Source of the DNA: Pseudomonas sp. FP2335
GTDB taxonomy: Bacteria; Pseudomonadota; Gammaproteobacteria; Pseudomonadales; Pseudomonadaceae
Direction: 5' to 3'
NCBI RefSeq assembly: GCF_030687535.1
Contig: NZ_CP117437.1
Span: 310,001 to 374,000 of the forward strand
DNA: 64,000 bases
Position numbers and translations under genes: made by a program. The notes beneath the pieces are model-generated. The model made no database searches. It was not told the DNA's origin and saw only the letters and a list, made by a program, of their open reading frames with translations. This document shows, piece after piece, positions 18,353 through 25,441 of this stretch. Positions within the stretch are counted from its first letter, which is position 1, and the number at the start of each line of letters is the position of its first letter.

Positions 18353-20030
18353 TTTTTAGCAAAAACTCCCTGACAAACTTATTGCCCATAGAGTTGACCA
18401 GTTCTCTATCCAGGTCGCTTAAGCTTTGAGTGTTTGCGTTCTGCATTAGGGATACGATTGCCTTTCTAGAGTGCTCGCCGATGGTTGATTCTATATGCAT
18501 TCCATCAATGAACAAATTTGTTATATTGGTTCCGAAGCCTAGAGAGTCTTTAACTCTCACTACGCCGTCCTGATCTTTGAATAAAGAAACTATATCTTGA
18601 GGAAGGAAGTCACTTACTATTATCGGAGAGTGGGTAGTGAACAGCAATTGGGGTTTTGATGAGCGCCAGTCCAGCCTGTCCAAAAGATTTAAGTATGAAT
18701 CTAGAAAAGTTCTTTGCCACTCCGGGTGCAAGTACAAATCGGCCTCATCGATCACAATTATGGGATGACGATATTTTGAGCCCGTAGAACAATTGTAGGT
18801 TTCTGAAAATAGATGAGAGCGGGCCATCTCTCCGGTGCTGACTCCGCGCCAGCCCCAGCTTATATTTGATAAAAGATTGCGAGGTAGCATTGATGCTAAA
18901 TGTACTATTTTGCTGACAGGTTCGAATTCTTCAATTAGTACGATAAGGGATCCGGAATCGTTAATTTCAGTCCTGCGATTCCGGAGCGACTCAGCAATAT
19001 CATTGAGGAGATCTTGTAAGGACTCGAATCTTTCATGCATGCTATCGACATCAATAGGTCGAGATTCGAAGTCGTAGCGGGCGCTTTCGCTAAAACTTTC
19101 CTCTAGAGATATTGTCCAGTTCTCTTCATACCTCAGTGCCTCCAAAGCCTGCAGAATGCACTCGCTAATGTCTGTATTTTTCCTGAAAAGATGACTTTTT
19201 AAGAAGTAGAAAATCAGCATAGCTAGAACTGGCTTTCTTTGATCTCCGCCTACTTGAGCTGCCAGCTCTACAAATAGTGAAACCAAATTAAGCTCAATCA
19301 AATAAGTGGTGACTTCTATTGTGCTATTGACAGAGCGTTTTAAGTTGCGAGTTTCTTCAAAATATAGAAGTGCTTTCCGGAATTCATTTTGTGATTCCGT
19401 TTCCAAGAGGTCAATAGGAAATACTGCACTCATCTTATTGCTAGAGTTGTCGAAAGTGAACTCAAACCCAACATCTTGAATCAGATTGTTTTCTGTCTGA
19501 TCCCATCTGTAATAACTCAGTAAATTTTTGAAGTATTTCTTTCTCTGGCTTTTCGTTCTGGCGTATTCTTCTAGGGATCTCTCTTGAATGAGAGGGTGCC
19601 GATGTTTTCTGCCATATCCGAATTTTGCTTGGGCCGAAGATACGTTGTTTATTTTGATTAGGCTGATATTATGATTTTTGGCAAAAACTTCGTAATCATC
19701 ATGGCGTTCGAATGGAATAGCGCAACCGAAAACGCTATAGTTTATTTGACAAATATGAAGGCTGTTAGCGTCATCTAAAAAAATTAGCAGCCCACTTGAG
19801 TCCGTAGGAAAGTAAGCGCTCTCAATAAAATCTAGTACGGAGCTTTTTCCAACGCCATTGGCGCCAATTATTGCTGAGCAATGATAGTTGCGATAGTAGA
19901 TTGTAGTGTCACGGCGAAAACTAACATCAACTATTTGGTCTTTAACAAGGCACTCCGCCTTACCGCCTAAAGAGATGTTTAAATTCCGTACTGCTTTGTG
20001 CTCTTGTATGTATACATGAATTAGATTCAT
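18345..20030 (-). CDS. ABC/OLD-like AAA ATPase of defence module
   Basis: The 561-residue protein has an SMC/ABC-type ATPase fold. Walker A IIGANGVGKSS has its Lys at 62. Walker B IIVIDEAD (D428-E429) is followed by LYLHPEWQ, and an H-loop FTTHSP has His467. A long insert of about 300 residues separates the two halves. This layout fits PtuA-like and OLD-like ATPases that control a partner nuclease. The order ATPase then HNH, with overlapping stop and start, is that of Septu. No TOPRIM domain is seen, so it is not a classic OLD nuclease. The ATG lacks a clear ribosome site; the gene follows the nucleoid-protein gene by 58 bp and is probably in one operon. Confidence 0.8.
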   Translation of the reverse strand: MNLIHVYIQEHKAVRNLNISLGGKAECLVKDQIVDVSFRRDTTIYYRNYHCSAIIGANGVGKSSVLDFIESAYFPTDSSGLLIFLDDANSLHICQINYSVFGCAIPFERHDDYEVFAKNHNISLIKINNVSSAQAKFGYGRKHRHPLIQERSLEEYARTKSQRKKYFKNLLSYYRWDQTENNLIQDVGFEFTFDNSSNKMSAVFPIDLLETESQNEFRKALLYFEETRNLKRSVNSTIEVTTYLIELNLVSLFVELAAQVGGDQRKPVLAMLIFYFLKSHLFRKNTDISECILQALEALRYEENWTISLEESFSESARYDFESRPIDVDSMHERFESLQDLLNDIAESLRNRRTEINDSGSLIVLIEEFEPVSKIVHLASMLPRNLLSNISWGWRGVSTGEMARSHLFSETYNCSTGSKYRHPIIVIDEADLYLHPEWQRTFLDSYLNLLDRLDWRSSKPQLLFTTHSPIIVSDFLPQDIVSLFKDQDGVVRVKDSLGFGTNITNLFIDGMHIESTIGEHSRKAIVSLMQNANTQSLSDLDRELVNSMGNKFVREFLLKND

Positions 20031-20088
20031 ATTATAAGCCGAAGTAATTATGCCCAGCCGATGAAGAGCTTGTTGGTTTAACTTCCTA

Positions 20089-21264
20089 TCAGCTTGAAGT
20101 CAAGGGTGATGACGTCTCTCCGTTTGAATTTTCTTTCTTGCCGAGAATCTGCTTGATTATCGCGCTCGCTTGTGGAGTTAGTGGGAGTGTAATATATTGC
20201 AGAGCATCATCAACGACAATTGGCTTTCCCGCTTCCGAATCAAAATAGCCAATAGCCTCAAGATTTACGCTGCACTTAAAGACGCCCTGTGGATCAGTAA
20301 TGTCCACACTTTTCAAGGACAAAGCGCTAAGGCGTGTGGGTTGAAATCGCTCGCTGATCGTGTAGCCGCCAAGGTTAACGAAGTCGCTGAATCCGTCTAT
20401 TTTTTGTGATCCGACAGGCAAGTTCCCGTTAATTACCTGCTGAATATCTCTTATTGATACAGCGATATTTTTTTTTGCTGCAGTAGCGAGGTGAGTAGTA
20501 ACTTTTTCAACAATCAATAGTCGCCGTTGAGAAGGGATGGACGGGTCATCAAGGAAAGCGCGTACAGCTGTGTTTACTTGGTCAACACTATCTTTGTTTG
20601 GGATGTAGTCAGTGCAGCCAAATGCATCTTTTAAGAAAGCACTTCTGGATTTTCCGGTAATAAACTTTAGATAAGCGTCCCCTTCATTGTCAGGGTACAT
20701 TTCTTTAAATAGAGTTAAGTCGAACATTGCAGCGTGGCGCAGTTCGCTTGTATTTATGCTGGTCAAGTCTACGGGCTGCAGGTCTGAGTCGAAATCAAAC
20801 CCATCTTGTTTTCCGACAAGTACAGCTAGGAATCGACCAATATCATCTGCATCATTCCTAGTTTTATAGTGTACCATTACCAAGTGGCCAAGAGTCAGGC
20901 TCCCACGAGTTGGCAAATTTGCTTCTCTACATACATTGTCAACGAACGTCTTGACCGTGCTATCAAAGTCGAGATCGTTATTTACAAAGCCCAACAAAGT
21001 TTTGGGAACTAGTTGCGTTTTGTCAGGTGGGAGATATCCGTGGAATTTGTTATTTTTTGCAAACTTTCGCTCAATGACGTTCACAAATTCCAGTGCGGTA
21101 TCCTTTGTTAGATCCCAGCTAGTTCCTATTTTTGCATCGTAGAACACTGTGCTGCCGATTCGGTCCTTAAATAGGTCAGCCGTAATTGCACTCATTACTA
21201 TCATTTCTGACAGGGACGTTTCACCTGCTTCGTGTGGCTGAAGGTTTTCCACGGAGATGTTCAT
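20089..21264 (-). CDS. NdpA/YejK-like nucleoid-associated protein in defence module
   Basis: The 391-residue protein resembles the 37-kDa nucleoid-associated family (NdpA/YejK). It shows the family layout of an N-terminal alpha/beta region, then EGDAYLKFITGKSRSAFLKD and AFGCTDY near the middle, and a VNTAVRAFL helix. In housekeeping NdpA the protein binds DNA. Here it is the first gene of an AT-rich operon with an ATPase and an HNH nuclease, so it may be the DNA-binding or sensing part. I chose ATG 21264 because GAGGG lies 9 bases upstream; the longer frame from 21315 has no ribosome site. Family placement is by eye. Confidence 0.65.
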   Translation of the reverse strand: MNISVENLQPHEAGETSLSEMIVMSAITADLFKDRIGSTVFYDAKIGTSWDLTKDTALEFVNVIERKFAKNNKFHGYLPPDKTQLVPKTLLGFVNNDLDFDSTVKTFVDNVCREANLPTRGSLTLGHLVMVHYKTRNDADDIGRFLAVLVGKQDGFDFDSDLQPVDLTSINTSELRHAAMFDLTLFKEMYPDNEGDAYLKFITGKSRSAFLKDAFGCTDYIPNKDSVDQVNTAVRAFLDDPSIPSQRRLLIVEKVTTHLATAAKKNIAVSIRDIQQVINGNLPVGSQKIDGFSDFVNLGGYTISERFQPTRLSALSLKSVDITDPQGVFKCSVNLEAIGYFDSEAGKPIVVDDALQYITLPLTPQASAIIKQILGKKENSNGETSSPLTSS

Positions 21265-21321
21265 ACTTAAGTTCCCTCTAAAAGTATACGAATGAGAAAT
21301 TGCAGAAAATATCAAAAATTG

Positions 21322-21561
21322 CTAGCCGTTGTAGTCGATCTCTCGGAACGCTGCTGGCTGATCGCCTGTATGCCGTAGCGAGAGTAGCCTCCTGCTATCA
21401 TTAAGCCAATGCCTAGACGCGGTTATCACCATCTGCATTTTCTCATCCGACCTTCGTCCGTGTTTCCCAATGACGCGAAACGCTCCCTTTTCGCGGATCA
21501 TTGGCTGTGAGGCGGGTGAGGTAGCCGCTACCGGGTCCGTTCCAAATGTCTGGATATTCAA
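21322..21561 (-). CDS. Hypothetical small ORF (79 aa) after integrase operon
   Basis: The frame opens with TTG and reads MNIQTFGTDPVAATSP, with a basic C-terminal half (KHGRRSDEK, SRHWLNDSRRLLSLRH). It follows the integrase helper gene by 33 bp in the same direction. I recognise no family, and the start codon is poor. It may be a short accessory gene or a fragment. Confidence 0.3.
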   Translation of the reverse strand: MNIQTFGTDPVAATSPASQPMIREKGAFRVIGKHGRRSDEKMQMVITASRHWLNDSRRLLSLRHTGDQPAAFREIDYNG

Positions 21562-21594
21562 TCGAGGCCGGCTTCGACTGGTGCCGAATATCGG

Positions 21595-21870
21595 CTAATG
21601 TACGAACTTCCAGGATTTCCCTAGGCGCAGCGTGATAATGCCTATGGTGAGCAGGTAGTAGTAGCGCGTCGATTTCGAAAGCGTGTCGAGGTGGTTATCC
21701 ACAAACCAAGCAAGATGTTTTCTCTGCCAAGCCCATGGGCTATCTAGGTGCCAGCGACTGGCAATCGCGACTTGGATCAGATTGGCCTGCCGGATGTGAC
21801 GTGTGCGTGTTGCATGCGCCCCGGTAAGTACTCCTCCTAGAAACAGCTCCATATCGAATTGTTTGGTCAT
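21595..21870 (-). CDS. Integrase-associated small protein (91 aa)
   Basis: The product opens MTKQFDMELFLGGVLTGAHA, followed by TRTRHIRQANLIQ and the C-terminal STRYYYLLTIGIITLRLGK. It is helical and looks like the SAM-like, DNA-binding part of a tyrosine recombinase without a catalytic domain. Its ATGA overlaps the integrase stop by 4 bases, so the two are translated together. A C-terminal fragment of a paralogue is found at 17066-17173. It probably assists the integrase, but this is inference from context. Confidence 0.6.
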   Translation of the reverse strand: MTKQFDMELFLGGVLTGAHATRTRHIRQANLIQVAIASRWHLDSPWAWQRKHLAWFVDNHLDTLSKSTRYYYLLTIGIITLRLGKSWKFVH

Positions 21871-22844
21871 GCTCGACCACCAATATAGGCTGATACCACG
21901 TCGATTCGACCGTGCCCGAGTTCGTGGCTGATTTGTAAGCGTGCCACCTGATCAAGGTCTGGATCTGTCCAAGAGCAATTGCCACCGTTGATGGGCGCTT
22001 TGTAATTCGTGATCTGCATATAGCGTTCGCAGGCGTACGCTGCACGCATTTCATGAAAGCCCTTCAGGTTTTGCCCATGGAGAATCTCTCGAGCTGGGCG
22101 CACAACACTCCGTTGGAAATCGAGATAGCTTTCGTTATGTGCGAGTAGATTCCGACTACCGTTGGGTGCTATCTGTTCCGCATACCTCAGTGCGGCGCGA
22201 ATATGCTCATCCACATTAATCCATCGTGGCGCTCTGGCTCCTCCGCGGCCGCCTTTAGTGCCGTCTTGGATGTTGATCCTGCCGAGGTGATTGGCTTCGC
22301 GTTTTAGGCGCGGCAGATCGGCCAATATGGCTTCGCGTAAACGCATACCGGTGGTGCGGGCTAATTGGGCTATGGCGGCTGCACGAGGGTATTGTTCGCG
22401 AAGTGCTTCGACGATACATGCCACCTGGTCGCGATCTTGGCCTTGGGGAGCCGCTGTCCGAACGGAGGTCCGCTGCATTCCCAACGTCTTGCGTGGGCTC
22501 GGCACTTTTACGTACTGATCACCGCGAAGCGCAGCCATCGTCCGGTTAACGCTGGACAATCGGTTCTGCGCGGTGGCGATGGCTAGGTCACCGCGCTCGA
22601 CCAAGCTGTGGAGGTACACTGCATAAGCCAACAAGGTTTGCCGATCAATCTGTCGCGCATCGTTGTACCCTGGCCCATCGTCCGATCGACACCAGCGGAC
22701 GAAAGCCTGCCAGCGATCGCTGTGCGCTTTGACTGTGCCGTAATGGCCGCCGCCAAACATGTCTTTCAACGCCTGCGGCCCGGCGTAGCTCAGTTGCCGG
22801 CCATAGCCGAAGTTGCGTCCGTTGTGTCTACCTAATAGTGCCAT
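21867..22844 (-). CDS. Tyrosine recombinase (phage-type integrase)
   Basis: This 325-residue site-specific recombinase has a SAM-like N-terminal DNA-binding domain (about residues 40-115) and a catalytic domain with the expected set: Arg168 in TTGMRLRE, Lys197 in DGTKGG, His264 and Arg267 in FHEMR, His311 in HELGHG and Tyr320 in VSAYIGG. It starts at ATG 22844 with GAGAGG upstream. It overlaps the helper gene downstream (ATGA) and a 55-residue ORF upstream. It looks intact, while the P4-type integrase next to the tRNA is broken, so island mobility may depend on it or on outside help. Confidence 0.88.
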   Translation of the reverse strand: MALLGRHNGRNFGYGRQLSYAGPQALKDMFGGGHYGTVKAHSDRWQAFVRWCRSDDGPGYNDARQIDRQTLLAYAVYLHSLVERGDLAIATAQNRLSSVNRTMAALRGDQYVKVPSPRKTLGMQRTSVRTAAPQGQDRDQVACIVEALREQYPRAAAIAQLARTTGMRLREAILADLPRLKREANHLGRINIQDGTKGGRGGARAPRWINVDEHIRAALRYAEQIAPNGSRNLLAHNESYLDFQRSVVRPAREILHGQNLKGFHEMRAAYACERYMQITNYKAPINGGNCSWTDPDLDQVARLQISHELGHGRIDVVSAYIGGRA

Positions 22845-22999
22845 GATCGAACACCTCTCGAAGCCAAAATCTTTAAAGCCTCCCCCACGTCATCCCGCCA
22901 CGAATGTTGAGTGTTATCAGGGATCAAGGCCCCTGCGACCTGTGAGGGTTGTCCACTAACGCGGGACTGGCGGCTCTTTACGACCGGGAGCTTGGGCAT
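22832..22999 (-). CDS. Small ORF (55 aa) coupled to the integrase
   Basis: The frame reads MPKLPVVKSRQSRVSGQ and ends LKILASRGVRSWHY, overlapping the integrase start by 13 bases. A perfect AGGAGG lies 12 bases before the ATG. The product is basic and small and could be an excisionase-like or regulatory factor, but no family is recognised. Tight overlap with the integrase is the main support. Confidence 0.4.
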   Translation of the reverse strand: MPKLPVVKSRQSRVSGQPSQVAGALIPDNTQHSWRDDVGEALKILASRGVRSWHY

Positions 23000-23134
23000 C
23001 TCATGATCTGGCCTCCTGAACACTTCCGAGGAAGTGGGCGGGTGGGGGCTGCATCGGCTGACGAAACCAACGCCGCGAGATCCTGAGTCAGGTAAAAGCA
23101 GTGAAGCGATGACCGGGGCATGCCTGACTGTCAG

Positions 23135-23410
23135 TCAGGTGCAGTCCATTCCGTGGGCTGCGGCACCATCATCGGCATCGCTGTTGCTGGTGACTTCGGT
23201 GTTTGTCACGCCGATTGTCACGAGGGGGAATGCCGCAAAGCCTTGTACGAGTTGGGCTGCAGCAGCGGTACGAGCGCCCGTCTCTTTCTGGAAGAAAGAG
23301 ACGGGCGCAGGTTGGCGCAAGGAAATGGCCAAGCGGATAGGTTGCCGCAGGGCAGCTATGAAAGGGGATGAGTTGCCGCAGTGGGCACACTGGTAAAAGT
23401 AGGCATCCAT
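23135..23410 (-). CDS. Weak candidate ORF with CxxC motif
   Basis: The frame opens MDAYFYQCAHCGNSSPFIAA, and the C-x2-C looks like half a zinc ribbon. The second half runs through the perfect palindrome at 23274-23308 and has unremarkable composition. It is directed as the integrase operon is. No family or ribosome site supports it, so it may be chance. Confidence 0.2.
   Translation of the reverse strand: MDAYFYQCAHCGNSSPFIAALRQPIRLAISLRQPAPVSFFQKETGARTAAAAQLVQGFAAFPLVTIGVTNTEVTSNSDADDGAAAHGMDCT
23274..23308. repeat. Perfect palindrome (16-bp arms)
   Basis: Two 16-base arms (GCGCCCGTCTCTTTCT and its exact complement) flank a 3-base GGA loop. There is no T run, so it is not a normal terminator. 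It could be a recombination, nick or replication site of the element, or a mobile-repeat palindrome. Confidence 0.7.
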
Positions 23411-23546
23411 CACATCGCTATGACCGTGCGAGCCGCCGGACGCTAATCGCACTTTGGGAGAACCAGCACGGTGTGGCGTAGCCTTAAAGGTTCTGGCTAC
23501 CTGGGTTGCTGTCAACGACAGCGCTTTGCCCGATCTTTTCTACGCC

Positions 23547-23636
23547 TGTGGATAATTCGGGTTAAGGCTCCAGTTCTTGGGAATTCTGCTGCTGTGGATG
23601 AAATTATCCACCGGTGGAAATCTGTGGTTTTCCACA
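23547..23636. other. Cluster of DnaA-box-like sites (possible relic origin)
   Basis: Within 90 bases there is one perfect DnaA box (TGTGGATAA at 23547-23555, minus orientation) and three near matches (23593-23601, 23604-23612, 23628-23636). The cluster lies between two perfect palindromes and near integrase genes. Such clusters occur at plasmid and chromosome origins, but no rep gene is seen here. The role is inferred. Confidence 0.35.
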
Positions 23637-23670
23637 GACAGTTGCGTGGGCTTTAGATTTTTTAAGTGAG

Positions 23671-23713
23671 GTCCATCCAAACAGGGCGGCTTTGCAGCCC
23701 TGTTTGGATGGAC
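23671..23713. repeat. Perfect palindrome (17-bp arms)
   Basis: Arms of 17 bases (GTCCATCCAAACAGGGC and its exact complement) flank a 9-base loop. It is not followed by a T run. It lies 42 bases from the stop codon of the broken integrase and could be a recombination or regulatory site. Confidence 0.7.
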
Positions 23714-23755
23714 CCGCGTGGACAAACGGATCACTGAGATATGAAGACCGAGCGC

Positions 23756-24172
23756 TTACTCGGTTGCGCCACGTTTTGCTTTTAGGCGAGTGACGTTCGC
23801 TCCGGCCTGGTTCGCGAATTCGTGTGGAGTGACATGCTCCTGCCGGTTGGTCTCCAGGTACCGGCTCCACCAGTTCATGATCAGCCTGCGCTCCTCAATA
23901 AACTCGGCCTTGTGGATGTAAGCGGCACGGACGTTGTTGCGCTTCTTGTGGCTCATCTGCCGTTCAATGGCTGTCTCCGACCCCAATCCTGACTAGATCA
24001 ATGCGCTGCAGGCCATCGAACGAAACCCATGCCCGCAGATACCGGTTTTGGTGCCGTATCCCATCGCCCGAAGCGCGTTGTTCGCGGTATTTCCGGACAT
24101 GGGTTTCCAGGGTTTGGCATCGCCTGCGAAGACCAATGCGAATTTGCCTGTGAGTGGAAAATCGGGGTCAGA
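23756..24172 (-). pseudogene. P4-type integrase, C-terminal fragment with nonsense codon
   Basis: The reading frame gives DFPLTGKFALVFAGDAKPW, then KTGICGHGFRSMACSALI, a TAG stop (23993-23995), and resumes with SETAIERQMSHKKRNNVRAA and YIHKAEFIEERRLIMNWW. These are the catalytic H-x-x-R and Tyr regions of P4/IntS-like tyrosine recombinases, a family that uses tRNA 3' ends. The N-terminal two thirds are missing. The pseudogene stands about 1.1 kb inside the tRNA-Thr border, where the island's own integrase would be expected, so the island is probably no longer able to move by itself. Confidence 0.8.
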
Positions 24173-24180
24173 CCACGATT

Positions 24181-24327
24181 TTCGCTATTGAATTGAACGA
24201 GTGGTGTGACGCCTATTCCCTGGGGAAAGCGCGGGATATTGCGCGGGCGATTGTGCATTTGGAGTCGGCTGGGTTTGTGACGGGGGAAATTCTGCATGTG
24301 GACGGTGGGCAGAGTGCTGGGCACTAA
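24181..24327 (+). pseudogene. Fragment of a short-chain dehydrogenase (C-terminus)
   Basis: The frame reads ARDIARAIVHLESAGFVTGE then ILHVDGGQSAGH and a stop. This is the C-terminal signature of SDR oxidoreductases (VTGE-x2-HVDGG). No N-terminal Rossmann part precedes it; the sequence instead joins the broken integrase. It is a leftover of a gene cut by a rearrangement, and it keeps its terminator at 24344-24380. Confidence 0.7.
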
Positions 24328-24343
24328 GCGATACGGCTTAACG

Positions 24344-24380
24344 AAAAACGCCCCGGGCCGTGATGGTTCGGGGCGTTTTT
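24344..24380. terminator. Bidirectional terminator
   Basis: AAAAACGCCCCG and CGGGGCGTTTTT flank a 13-base loop. It serves the SDR fragment on the plus strand and the DUF6124 gene on the minus strand. Confidence 0.85.
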
Positions 24381-24393
24381 GGGTCTGTCGGAG

Positions 24394-24735
24394 TTAACTG
24401 GCTGCGGGCGCAATTTGTTCCAACGCTCGATCTGCCAGCATTGAACTCAACTCGATCAGTTGCTGAATCCCCAATGCCACAGCCCTTTGTGATCCTTCCA
24501 GTTCAAATGCCAGATTAGAGACCATCTCGTTGGCTGATGAGAGGGTTTCTGCGGCATTAGTAAGCAGTGTTTCGGTATCAACGCCGGGCGAAACGGAGAA
24601 CAGATTACCGCCTGGACGCGCCGCAGGTTCTGCGCCGTCTGATGGGGGCAAGTAATGATCAATCGCCCGCTGCGCAGCGGCATGAAGCTTGGTGTCGATT
24701 GGGGCTTGAGGCGGGTTGGGTGTGACCTTGAACAT
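24394..24735 (-). CDS. DUF6124 family protein
   Basis: The 113-residue protein resembles the Pseudomonas DUF6124 family: it opens MFKVTPNPPQ, has an AAQRAIDHYLPPS segment, then DTETLLTNAAETLSSANEM and FELEGSQRAVALGIQQLIEL. It is soluble and helical. The function of the family is not known. Many fluorescens-group strains carry several copies. The ribosome site AAAGGAGC lies 7-14 bases before the ATG and is complementary to a loop of the structured leader at 24744-24863, which suggests translational control. Confidence 0.75.
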   Translation of the reverse strand: MFKVTPNPPQAPIDTKLHAAAQRAIDHYLPPSDGAEPAARPGGNLFSVSPGVDTETLLTNAAETLSSANEMVSNLAFELEGSQRAVALGIQQLIELSSMLADRALEQIAPAAS

Positions 24736-24743
24736 GGCGAAGC

Positions 24744-24863
24744 TCCTTTAGCGATTCAGAAACTGCCAATCTCACTTCCACATGAGGGTGGCAGCTGTGC
24801 GCAGGTGTGGAAGACCGGGGCTAAAGGAACCCGGCGCACCGAAGTGCCCCGCACACAGCCGCC
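24744..24863 (-). promoter_or_regulatory. Structured leader with RBS-complementary loop (candidate riboregulator)
   Basis: On the minus strand the leader can form a 16-bp outer helix (24790-24805 with 24848-24863, three G-U pairs). It encloses a GCAC-TTCG-GTGC hairpin (24836-24847) and a CCGGG/CCCGG hairpin (24815-24834). The 10-base loop of the second hairpin (TTCCTTTAGC) is complementary over 9 bases to GCTAAAGGA at the ribosome site (24744-24752), so a pseudoknot could hide the start of the DUF6124 gene. Pairing was found by hand; the ligand or signal is unknown. Confidence 0.55.
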
Positions 24864-24882
24864 ATAACACAAGAATACAGGC

Positions 24883-24917
24883 GAAAAAAAACGCCGGCAG
24901 GTGTTCATGGGCGTTTG
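24883..24917 (-). terminator. Terminator upstream of DUF6124 leader
   Basis: On the minus strand AAACGCC and GGCGTTT flank a 14-base loop and are followed by a T run. It insulates the leader or ends an upstream minus transcript. Apart from this, 24918-25223 shows nothing I can support. Confidence 0.55.
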
Positions 24918-25223
24918 AGCGCCTTTAGCCATAGTACGGACTTCCACATCCGGCCGCTGATTTTGCTGCGGCTGGGGGAGGTTAGCGGGGTGGAGGATAG
25001 GGAGGCAAGCTGATATGGGTGTACGAAAATTCGGGGCCGCAGCGGCATGTGCTCATGAGTTAGCTCTCTTTATGGATACGCCATAATTATTGGCTACCCA
25101 TAATTCTGCATAAAACTCTGAAGGCGGGACTTCGCTACAGGAGTTGCGATTTCTGGAGGCTCACCGGCTTGTTTAGCTGGGGCGCCAAGCGTAGACAGAA
25201 TATGAACATCCCAGAAACAACAA

Positions 25224-25247
25224 AGCCCCTGCATTTCTGCAGGGGCT
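25224..25247 (-). terminator. Terminator of tRNA-Thr
   Basis: A 10-bp stem AGCCCCTGCA / TGCAGGGGCT with a GAAA-type loop lies directly after the tRNA on the minus strand. Confidence 0.8.
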
Positions 25248-25257
25248 TCGTTTTGTA

Positions 25258-25333
<76 letters not shown>

Positions 25334-25441
25334 GTGTTGGGCGACGATTATAGCGACTGCCAAGGTTCTGTAAACCCCTGAAATCTGACTATTTTTGCGA
25401 AAACCCCAGTTTTCCCATCGTCACCCGGTATTTCCCCGCAA

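Noticed and set aside
24159..24183. Imperfect palindrome AAAATCGGGGTCAGACC... at the integrase/SDR join
   Set aside because: It looks like a terminator-type or dispersed-repeat remnant at a deletion joint; there is not enough to name a function.
24756..24947. 63-codon minus frame across the DUF6124 leader
   Set aside because: It runs through the stems of the structured leader; its Cys/Arg-rich product follows the RNA structure and not a protein pattern.
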